Assembly (NCBI GenBank): GCA_012516225.1 | Contig: JAAYWX010000371.1 | Coordinates: forward strand, 1 to 5,452 | Reading direction: 5' to 3' | DNA: 5,452 nt | Origin: Clostridiales bacterium | Lineage (GTDB): Bacteria; Bacillota; Clostridia; Oscillospirales; Oscillospiraceae | Shown: positions 1-5,440 of the stretch, piece after piece | Position numbering within the stretch: position 1 is the stretch's first letter | Layout of the letters: the number at the start of each line of letters is the position of its first letter | Program-made: the position numbers and the translations under genes | Notes under the pieces: generated by a model | What the model was told of the DNA's origin: nothing | The model's input: the letters and a program-made list of their open reading frames with translations, nothing else | The model's database searches: none

Positions 1-5
1 GCATC

Positions 6-407
6 ATGGATGATATGCGCTTGAAATTTTATACGCCGGTTGTAACGGGAAAACCGCGCCTGGAACAGGCGGCAAATACGGGGAGTGTTTCCGAAACACA
101 GGCCGAACGGCAGGATTTTAGCCAGATTCTTGCGGAAACTATAAGAAAAAACAGCGAGGTAAACTTTTCAAAACACGCAGTTAAGCGGGCAGTGGAACAC
201 AATATTGAGCTTACGGATGAAAGCTTAAGCCGCTTGAACCGAGGGGTAAAGATTGCCAGCGAAAAAAATCTTGAAGAACCGCTCATTCTGGTCGGCAACA
301 CGGCTTTTTTGGTAAATATTCCGAATAATACCGTTATAACAGCAATAGACAGCGGCAATATGAAAGAAAACGTATTCACAAATATCGACGGGACCGTTAT
401 AATATAA
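6..407 (+). CDS. Flagellar operon protein, TIGR02530-like (between flgD and flgE)
   Basis: A 133-aa protein whose second half (about residues 53-133) matches the conserved flagellar operon protein family TIGR02530 by recognition: FSKHAVKR, NIEL, a helix with RLNRGVKIA, then NNTVITAID and KENVFTNIDGTVII at the extreme C-terminus. The first 50 residues are polar and probably disordered. No signal peptide or membrane segment is visible, so it should be cytoplasmic. Family members lie between flgD and flgE in Firmicutes flagellar operons, and their biochemical role is not established; a link to hook assembly is inferred from position only. The start is uncertain: the frame is open to the left edge, only five bases precede the ATG, and a second ATG lies at 15. 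The upstream gene (flgD expected) may end in an overlap, for example the TGA at 11-13. The stop is TAA at 405-407. Confidence 0.88.
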   Translation: MDDMRLKFYTPVVTGKPRLEQAANTGSVSETQAERQDFSQILAETIRKNSEVNFSKHAVKRAVEHNIELTDESLSRLNRGVKIASEKNLEEPLILVGNTAFLVNIPNNTVITAIDSGNMKENVFTNIDGTVII

Positions 408-440
408 GCTGGACCTTTTGAGGAGGCTTTTGCACCCGGA

Positions 441-488
441 ATGACCGAAGGGTACGGAACGGTTCCAAAAAGGAGACAAGATTTATGA
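441..488 (+). other. Possible 15-codon mini-ORF coupled to flgE start
   Basis: In the 77-base spacer between the TIGR02530-like gene and flgE, an ATG at 441 opens a frame reading MTEGYGTVPKRRQDL. It stops at TGA 486-488, which overlaps the flgE ATG at 485 as ATGA. A perfect AGGAGG lies at 421-426, but it is 14 bases from this ATG, longer than usual, so translation is doubtful. The flgE ribosome binding site lies inside this frame. It may be a leader peptide giving translational coupling, or chance. Confidence 0.2.
471..475 (+). promoter_or_regulatory. Ribosome binding site of flgE
   Basis: AGGAG lies nine bases upstream of the ATG at 485 and fixes that codon as the flgE start. A second, stronger-looking AGGAGG at 421-426 in the same spacer has no well-spaced start codon behind it. 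Confidence 0.75.
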
Positions 489-2149
489 ACAGAGCGATGT
501 TTTCCGGAGTTTCCGGACTTAAAACGCACCAGATCAAGATGGACGTTATCGGCAATAACATTGCAAACGTCAACACTTTTGGGTATAAGTCCCAGCGCGC
601 CGTATTCAGCGACATCTTCTACCAGACGCTTGCAAGCGCTTCTGCAGGCACGACAAGCCGCGGCGGCACCAACCCGTCCAGCGTCGGATACGGCACAAAG
701 CTTGCAGGAATTCAAACCAATATATCTCCTTCAAGCATGCAGTCCACAGGATACGGGCTGGATATCGCCATAGCCGGGGAAGGGTTCCTCCAAGTTATGG
801 ATCCTGACGGCAATATATTCTACACAAGAGCCGGTTTGCTGGACTACGATGCAAACGGTTACCTGACGGATATCAACGGCAACTTCGTTTTGGGAAAGAT
901 AAGCGCAGACGGAACGCCCGATTCTAAAAAAATTAAACTTGACAACATAGGTTCGGTTGCGGCACAACAGGCAAAAGCGAAAGTTACCATAAATGGTGTC
1001 GAATATACGATGACGGCCGCCAGCTCCAATGAAAAAGGAAACGTTACAATCACAATCGGCTCCAGCGACTCGCTTGCTGCCGGACAAAAAGCGAAGGCGA
1101 CAATATCAACTACCGGAGCCATAACGGTTCTTCTTAATAAGAACGAAAAATTTACAGATCTTGCAGCACTCAACAGCGCCATCAATGCCGCAATCACTGA
1201 GGCGAACGGCGGCAAAGCCCACCCCGCAGGGAACTTTACCCTTAGCGCATCAAAAAATGTATTCCCGACAGGCGGGCTTACAGGCGCTGAAATAGCACAG
1301 GCGGATTTTGCGGTGCAGCCGGGAACCGTTACAGGAACTATGCTGTACAACATTAAAGTCCTCGGTACAAGCAGTACATTTATAGGAGAAGGAACCGTAA
1401 GCCGCAATGACGGCACCAATACGCATAACTTTACTGCAACATATCACGCGGCTTCAGGATCTGACCCCGCCTACTTTGAGGTATCCATGAACATTAACGG
1501 CCGTATCTATACAGGAAATCTGAAGGACGGGGAAACGGCAAGTTCCATGCTGCTTAAAAACGCAACCGACGGTGACTATCTTGAGATTAGCAATCCCGGA
1601 TACACTAATCTGTTTAATGCGGCGGACGGCGACGGCAGCGGAGCGATTGACGGTACCGAAACCGGAGTCGTAGATCTCATTGCTGACGGGACATCCCTTA
1701 CGGTAACAAAGGCAAAGGTTTCCAACAACCTCGGACTGTCCTCCTCGGCTTTCAGCCTTGAAGGCGGTACGGCGGGCGGAGCCATTACTCTGGACCAGCT
1801 TACAAGTATAGCGATAGGCTCCGACGGAACCATCTCGGTTACACATCCTAACAAAGGAACCGTTGTTGCAGGCAAAATTTCACTTGCCAATTTTGCAAAT
1901 CCTGCAGGGCTTCAGCTTGAAGGAACGAACTATTTTTCAAAAACCGTCAACTCGGGCGAGCCGAAGCTGTGCGACCCCGGCGCAAATGGAACGGGAACGC
2001 TTGTCAGCAGCGCCCTTGAAATGTCGAATGTTGACCTTTCCGCTGAATTTGCGGAAATGATTACGACCCAGCGCGGCTTCCAGGCAAACTCCCGTATAAT
2101 TACCGTATCCGATACAATGCTTGAGGAGCTTATAAATCTTAAACGTTAA
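485..2149 (+). CDS. flgE: Flagellar hook protein FlgE, enlarged middle domain
   Basis: FlgE (554 aa) polymerises outside the cell into the hook that joins the rod to the filament. The N-terminal rod/hook motif is clear: FSGVSGLKTHQIKMDVIGNN, then IANVNTFGYK at about 26-35. It is followed by the FlgE-type GLDIAIAGEGFL and FYTRAGLLDYDANGYLTDINGNFVLG segments (90-137). The C-terminus carries the diagnostic SGEPKLCDPGANGTG (490-504), LEMSNVDLSAEFAEMITTQR (511-530) and GFQANSRIITVSDTMLEELI (531-550). There is no Sec signal, as expected for type III export. Residues about 140-430 form an enlarged variable region, which explains a length well above the 264 aa of Bacillus subtilis and about 400 aa of Salmonella. 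This region resembles the flagellin-hook IN motif (TINGVEYT at 168-175; LAALNSAINAAI at 226-237), has a second INGRIYT at 337-343, and an EF-hand-like loop at 381-392. Cys496 is the only cysteine. TAA ends 11 bases before a strong hairpin. Confidence 0.97.
   Translation: MNRAMFSGVSGLKTHQIKMDVIGNNIANVNTFGYKSQRAVFSDIFYQTLASASAGTTSRGGTNPSSVGYGTKLAGIQTNISPSSMQSTGYGLDIAIAGEGFLQVMDPDGNIFYTRAGLLDYDANGYLTDINGNFVLGKISADGTPDSKKIKLDNIGSVAAQQAKAKVTINGVEYTMTAASSNEKGNVTITIGSSDSLAAGQKAKATISTTGAITVLLNKNEKFTDLAALNSAINAAITEANGGKAHPAGNFTLSASKNVFPTGGLTGAEIAQADFAVQPGTVTGTMLYNIKVLGTSSTFIGEGTVSRNDGTNTHNFTATYHAASGSDPAYFEVSMNINGRIYTGNLKDGETASSMLLKNATDGDYLEISNPGYTNLFNAADGDGSGAIDGTETGVVDLIADGTSLTVTKAKVSNNLGLSSSAFSLEGGTAGGAITLDQLTSIAIGSDGTISVTHPNKGTVVAGKISLANFANPAGLQLEGTNYFSKTVNSGEPKLCDPGANGTGTLVSSALEMSNVDLSAEFAEMITTQRGFQANSRIITVSDTMLEELINLKR
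1625..1660 (+). other. EF-hand-like calcium loop encoded within flgE
   Basis: Codons 381-392 of flgE read DGDGSGAIDGTE. This meets the canonical 12-residue EF-hand loop pattern: Asp at 1 and 3, Ser at 5, Gly at 6, Ile at 8, Asp at 9 and Glu at 12. It sits in the variable middle region, after NLFNAA. Flanking helices are not obvious, so this may be an isolated DxDxSG calcium loop rather than a full EF-hand. Calcium binding is an inference. Confidence 0.45.
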
Positions 2150-2160
2150 GTATTTTATCC

Positions 2161-2190
2161 CGCGGCGGCGGGAGGCTTCCCGCCGCCGCG
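2161..2190 (+). promoter_or_regulatory. Perfect 13-bp GC-rich stem-loop after flgE
   Basis: The arms 2161-2173 (CGCGGCGGCGGGA) and 2178-2190 (TCCCGCCGCCGCG) are exact reverse complements with a four-base GGCT loop; 27 of 30 bases are G or C. It begins 11 bases after the flgE stop. The following sequence is CACGCAAAATTTG, with no U tract, and the opposite strand shows none either. It therefore does not look like a standard intrinsic terminator. A role in shielding the flgE 3' end, mRNA processing or partial attenuation before the stator genes is more likely. This is inferred from structure only. Confidence 0.7.
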
Positions 2191-2250
2191 CACGCAAAAT
2201 TTGATTTATTCCGCCTATTGCGCTTAAATGCGTTTATATAAAAGATTTCC

Positions 2251-2282
2251 GGTCTTTGCGGAATCTCTGCCGCGGAAAGACC
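2251..2282 (+). promoter_or_regulatory. Bulged stem-loop just upstream of flbD ribosome binding site
   Basis: GGTCTTT (2251-2257) pairs with AAAGACC (2276-2282), and the inner GCGG (2258-2261) pairs with CCGC (2270-2273). This gives 11 bp with a two-base GG bulge at 2274-2275 and an eight-base loop. It ends six bases before the flbD Shine-Dalgarno GGGAG (2288-2292), so it could influence translation initiation of flbD. No protein or ligand is implied by the sequence. The pairing may also be incidental. Confidence 0.4.
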
Positions 2283-2300
2283 TGTTTGGGAGTGGCTGAT

Positions 2301-2507
2301 ATGATAGTACTTACAAAGCTGAACGACACGCCTTTCGTGCTCAATTCCGACCTTATTGAAACTATTGAGGAAAACCCGGACACGACAATCAAGCTCACAA
2401 GCAAAAACTACATTATCGTCAAAGAGTCGATGATGGAAGTCGTAAACAAAGTTATTGAATTTCGCCGCGCCACAAATGGGCTTATAACTTTGAATACCCT
2501 GAAATAA
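2301..2507 (+). CDS. flbD: FlbD/SwrD family flagellar protein
   Basis: A 68-aa protein with the FlbD-family pattern: MIVLTKLNDTPFVLNSDLIE at the N-terminus, then TIEENPDTTIKLTS (21-34), NYIIVKES (36-43) and an amphipathic helix EVVNKVIEFRR (46-56). This family (SwrD, formerly YlzI, in Bacillus subtilis) is a small cytoplasmic protein that raises flagellar motor power and acts with the MotAB stator. It is unrelated to the Caulobacter NtrC-type regulator also named FlbD. The start at 2301 is chosen because GGGAG at 2288-2292 is eight bases away and the family begins MI-LT-LN; an in-frame TTG at 2256 would add 15 residues that do not resemble the family and would start inside the stem-loop. motA follows after 27 bases, matching the proposed role with the stator. 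Confidence 0.93.
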   Translation: MIVLTKLNDTPFVLNSDLIETIEENPDTTIKLTSKNYIIVKESMMEVVNKVIEFRRATNGLITLNTLK

Positions 2508-2534
2508 CCGCAAAGAAGGAAGGCCTGCTTTTAT

Positions 2535-3404
2535 ATGAAGAAAAAGATTGATTTAATGTCCATTGTGGGGTTGTTTCTGGGTGTTGCGCTGATTGTTTTC
2601 AGCATTATGCTGGTAAAAAACACGGGCGAAGGCGCCGGCGGATATTCGATAACGACTATAAATTTAAGCAACTTTTTTGATTTACCGAGTATTGCAATAG
2701 TTGTGGGCGGAGTTATAGCGACTTTGATGCTGAGTTTCCCTATAGAGCAGTTTGCGAGAATTCCCAAACACATGCGGATCATATTTATGCCTCAAGCCTT
2801 TGTTCCGGAACAGTACATAGAGATTTTGTCGGAATGTGCCAAAAAGGCGAGGATAAGCGGTCTGCTGGCTCTTGAGGAGGACACTAACAAAATTGAGGAT
2901 GGCTTTTTAAGAAACAGCCTTCAAATGGTGGTAGACTCAATAGACCCTGAAAAAGTAAAGCTCCAGATGGAGTCTTGGATGGACAGCGTTGACGAGCGCC
3001 ATATACAGGAACGCGCATTCTATGACAAGGGGGCTGCGCTTGCCCCGGCGTTTGGTATGATAGGAACCTTGATAGGTCTTATAAATATGCTCAAAGTGCT
3101 TTCAGATGTGGAATCTGTTGGACCCAATATGGCTGTTGCTCTTGTTACTACTTTTTACGGTTCATGCCTTGCAAACCTGTTCTTTATACCCGTTTCAAAT
3201 AAATTGCGTGTCAGGCATGAGGAGGAATACCTCTGTATGCGCATAGTTTATGAGGGAGTCCAGTCAATACAGGCGGGGGAAAACCCAAAACTGATTCGCG
3301 AGAAACTTGTACATTTGCTTCCGGAATATCGGCAGACGGGACTCTTGGAAGATGAGGGCGGGCCAAAAGCAGAAAGCCCTAAAAAAGGTAAATCTAAAAA
3401 GTAA
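2535..3404 (+). CDS. motA: Flagellar motor stator protein MotA
   Basis: MotA (289 aa) is the inner-membrane stator subunit that forms the ion channel with MotB and contacts FliG. Four hydrophobic segments are visible at about 8-27, 51-69, 167-187 and 198-220, with the large cytoplasmic loop between the second and third. The charged pair needed for torque is kept: Arg106 and Glu114 in ARISGLLALEED, with the same eight-residue spacing as Arg90/Glu98 of Escherichia coli MotA. Pro171 in LAPAFGMIGTLIGLI and Pro219 in LFFIPVSNKL match the conserved channel prolines 173 and 222. The C-terminus is a lysine-rich tail (PKKGKSKK). GGAAGG at 2518-2523 is the likely ribosome binding site, 11 bases from the ATG. 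Coupling ion (H+ or Na+) cannot be decided from this sequence alone. Confidence 0.96.
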   Translation: MKKKIDLMSIVGLFLGVALIVFSIMLVKNTGEGAGGYSITTINLSNFFDLPSIAIVVGGVIATLMLSFPIEQFARIPKHMRIIFMPQAFVPEQYIEILSECAKKARISGLLALEEDTNKIEDGFLRNSLQMVVDSIDPEKVKLQMESWMDSVDERHIQERAFYDKGAALAPAFGMIGTLIGLINMLKVLSDVESVGPNMAVALVTTFYGSCLANLFFIPVSNKLRVRHEEEYLCMRIVYEGVQSIQAGENPKLIREKLVHLLPEYRQTGLLEDEGGPKAESPKKGKSKK

Positions 3405-3499
3405 TATTAGATCAGTTCGGCTTTTGCACGGGATGATATGTCCAAAATGCTGCAGCTATGCTGATTCCAGGCAATAAACACAGCAGACGGAGGCAAATT
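3405..3499 (+). other. motA-motB spacer, no gene
   Basis: This 95-base spacer shows no U-tract terminator and no convincing promoter. It contains GGCTTTTGCAC at 3419-3429, an 11-base string also present at 425-435 in the spacer before flgE. It ends with the motB ribosome binding site GGAGG at 3489-3493, six bases before the ATG at 3500. An in-frame ATG at 3458 lacks a Shine-Dalgarno sequence and is not favoured. Confidence 0.5.
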
Positions 3500-4378
3500 A
3501 TGAATCGAAAAAACCGTGGCGGCGATGAAGGCGGAGCAAGCGAATGGCTTAATACATATGCGGATATGGTTACGCTTCTCCTTACCTTTTTTGCAGTGCT
3601 GATCAGTATGTCGACAGTCAGCAAGGAAAAGTTCAACGCTTTTATAAAGTCGTTTTCAAATCTTACAGACGAGCAGATTGAGGAGATAATAGAAAACTCC
3701 GGATATCCTACGGACGAGGAGCTTACGTCTCAAGAAGTTTCTGACGCGATAAATGAGCTTTACCAGAAACTTTTGAGCTATGTTAAAGAAAACGGCATGG
3801 GGGAAGCAGTTTCGATACATAAGGTTGGAGATACAGTATTTATCCGCTTCGACAGTTCGGTATTTTTTGAGCCCGACAAATATGTGATAAGGCAAGGTGG
3901 GTACGAAACTTTGTCTTTCATAGGTGACGGACTAAAGGAATATGAAAAGATGATAAAGGTCATAGCAATCTGCGGGCATACTGCCAACATAGGCGACATA
4001 CCCAATGATCCCATATCGGACTGGATGCTTTCAGGCGAACGTTCTGCAGTTGTTGCAATGTATCTGGAAGATCAGAAAAAGATCGACCCCAAGAAAATGC
4101 TGCTTCTTGGATACGGCAAGAACTTACCGATAGCCGATAACAGCACAGAAGACGGACGTATGAAAAACCGCAGAGTGGAGCTTGCCATAATTAGCGTTAA
4201 CAGCGATTTGTCGTTTGACCCGTACGAAGGGTTGAGCGATTTGTATAATCTGAGCGGAGGAAGCAATGAAAATACGGCTTCCGGAGGCTCCGACACAGAG
4301 AAACAAACGCCTGCGGCGGGGGTGCAGAACAGCGTCGCTCCGGACGGCGTACAGAAAGGGGTCTCACCGTACGATTAA
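3500..4378 (+). CDS. motB: Flagellar motor stator protein MotB
   Basis: MotB (292 aa) pairs with MotA and anchors the stator to peptidoglycan. A short polar N-terminus leads into the single membrane segment SEWLNTYADMVTLLLTFFAV and beyond (14-40), which contains the essential ion-binding aspartate, Asp22. A linker/plug region (about 41-100) follows, then an OmpA-like peptidoglycan-binding domain (about 105-233) with FIRFDSSVFFEPDKYVI, GHTAN, LSGERSAVVAMYL, GYGKNLPIA and NRRVEL. Arg181 of GERSA fits the ligand-contact arginine, but the usual aspartate of GHTD is Ala162. A Ser/Gly/Asn-rich tail (about 234-292) extends past the domain. The start at 3500 is set by GGAGG at 3489-3493; the upstream ATG at 3458 would add 14 basic residues unlike the family. 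The gene ends in tandem stops, TAATAA at 4376-4381. Confidence 0.95.
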   Translation: MNRKNRGGDEGGASEWLNTYADMVTLLLTFFAVLISMSTVSKEKFNAFIKSFSNLTDEQIEEIIENSGYPTDEELTSQEVSDAINELYQKLLSYVKENGMGEAVSIHKVGDTVFIRFDSSVFFEPDKYVIRQGGYETLSFIGDGLKEYEKMIKVIAICGHTANIGDIPNDPISDWMLSGERSAVVAMYLEDQKKIDPKKMLLLGYGKNLPIADNSTEDGRMKNRRVELAIISVNSDLSFDPYEGLSDLYNLSGGSNENTASGGSDTEKQTPAAGVQNSVAPDGVQKGVSPYD

Positions 4379-4401
4379 TAAGTTGAGCAAATACAGAAAG
4401 A

Positions 4402-4411
4402 AAGGAGATGA
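4402..4411 (+). promoter_or_regulatory. Extended Shine-Dalgarno of fliM, decides start
   Basis: AAGGAGATGA matches nine of ten bases of the ideal AAGGAGGTGA complementary to the 16S rRNA tail. It overlaps an in-frame ATG at 4408, which is therefore too close to be used. The ATG at 4420, eight bases downstream, is correctly placed. Confidence 0.7.
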
Positions 4412-4419
4412 ACTCGTAC

Positions 4420-5418
4420 ATGGCCGAGGCATTGTCACAAAGCCAGATTGATGAACTGCTTAATCGTATGAGAGCCGGAGAAAGCCATCAAATTACTGTT
4501 GAGCATGAAGAAAAAATCAAAGAGTATGACTTTTCATCTCCAAAAAAATTCACAAAAGACCAGCTTAAGTCACTTAATAGCTTGTATGAAAACTATGCAC
4601 GCGTGCTGTCTTCTTATTTCACAAGCATACTGAGAAGTGCGTGCGAAGTCAGTATCAGCCAGATTGAGGAGCAGCGATACAACGAATTTAACAACGCGCT
4701 GCCTGACAATGCTCTGATCGGTATTATTTCGTATTATCCGGAAGAAAAACCGTTTGACGAAAATACTATGATGCTGGAGCTTTCCACCTCATTTGGCTAT
4801 CTGCTGATTGACCGTCTTATGGGAGGAAGCGGGGAATTATACTCTCCGGACAGGGACTACACGGAAATAGAGCTGTCACTTCTTAAAATGGTTATACAAA
4901 ATATAACCAAATATCTGCAGGATGTGTGGAGCAGCTTCTTTTCTATAAAGACACAACTCAGAACCGTGGAAACAAACGGACGCTTCATACAGGCATTTTC
5001 GCCTCAGGACGTTGTGGTTATAATAACATTTGATATTGAAGACGAGTATTACAAAGGAACGGCCAATATCTGCATGCCGACGGAAAACCTTGAGGAACTT
5101 ATTTCGAGCTTTATGATGAAGTATACCCATTCCGCCAAGCAGCAGGATGAGGAGAAAGAAAGGCTGAAAAAACAGCAAATACTAAACTGCATTAAAGATT
5201 CCGAAATAATGCTTGAAGCTCATCTGGACGACTGTGTAATGAGTTTCGGAGAGATTTCGCAGCTTCAGGTAAATGATGTTATATCACTGAGCAAGAAAAT
5301 CAGCGAAGATATATCGGTGAAAGTGGAAGGAATTCCGTTTTTCAGAGCAAGGCTGGGTGAGATGGACTCTCAGAAGGCACTGAAAATAGTCGGGATAGAA
5401 GCTGATTCCGCAGAATGA
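4420..5418 (+). CDS. fliM: Flagellar motor switch protein FliM
   Basis: FliM (332 aa from ATG 4420) is a C-ring protein that binds phosphorylated CheY and relays the signal to FliG to reverse the motor. The N-terminal CheY-binding peptide is clear (LSQSQIDELLN, residues 5-15). The middle CheC-like domain (about 40-230) starts YDFSSPKKFTKDQL, includes LMGGSGELYSP with the GGxG FliG-contact motif at 135-138, and continues to FSPQDVVVIITFDIE (193-207). A charged linker (QQDEEKERLKKQQ, 241-253) leads to the C-terminal SpoA/FliN-like domain (about 254-326), ending FFRARLGEMDSQKALKIVGI. Starting at 4420 gives MAEALSQSQID, the usual family beginning; the earlier ATG at 4408 would add four residues. 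It lies 41 bases after motB with no fliL in between. Length and domains are normal and no key motif is missing. Confidence 0.96.
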   Translation: MAEALSQSQIDELLNRMRAGESHQITVEHEEKIKEYDFSSPKKFTKDQLKSLNSLYENYARVLSSYFTSILRSACEVSISQIEEQRYNEFNNALPDNALIGIISYYPEEKPFDENTMMLELSTSFGYLLIDRLMGGSGELYSPDRDYTEIELSLLKMVIQNITKYLQDVWSSFFSIKTQLRTVETNGRFIQAFSPQDVVVIITFDIEDEYYKGTANICMPTENLEELISSFMMKYTHSAKQQDEEKERLKKQQILNCIKDSEIMLEAHLDDCVMSFGEISQLQVNDVISLSKKISEDISVKVEGIPFFRARLGEMDSQKALKIVGIEADSAE

Positions 5419-5440
5419 CGTTAAGGAAGAACAGGTGCTT

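Noticed and set aside
29..715. 228-codon open frame on the minus strand
   Set aside because: It crosses the TIGR02530-like gene and the strongly conserved 5' end of flgE, resembles no known protein, and is explained as the antisense shadow of these genes.
859..1419. 186-codon open frame on the minus strand inside flgE
   Set aside because: It lies antisense to a continuous flgE reading frame, with a composition typical of reverse-complemented hook codons and no recognisable domain.
2161..2190. Standard Rho-independent terminator after flgE
   Set aside because: The stem is strong but no T-rich run follows on either strand, and downstream genes belong to the same flagellar set.
2201..2229. Possible sigma-A promoter TTGATT - 17 bases - TTAAAT before flbD
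   Set aside because: Each box matches consensus at only four of six positions, in an AT-rich spacer where this is expected by chance. Not strong enough to annotate without transcript data.
2256..2300. TTG-initiated N-terminal extension of flbD
   Set aside because: The extra 15 residues do not look like the family, the TTG falls inside a stem-loop, and the ATG at 2301 has a well-placed GGGAG and gives the typical FlbD start.
4133..4140. GCCGATAA resembling a flagellar sigma-D/sigma-28 -10 element
   Set aside because: It lies inside motB and no TAAA-type -35 element is present about 15 bases upstream.
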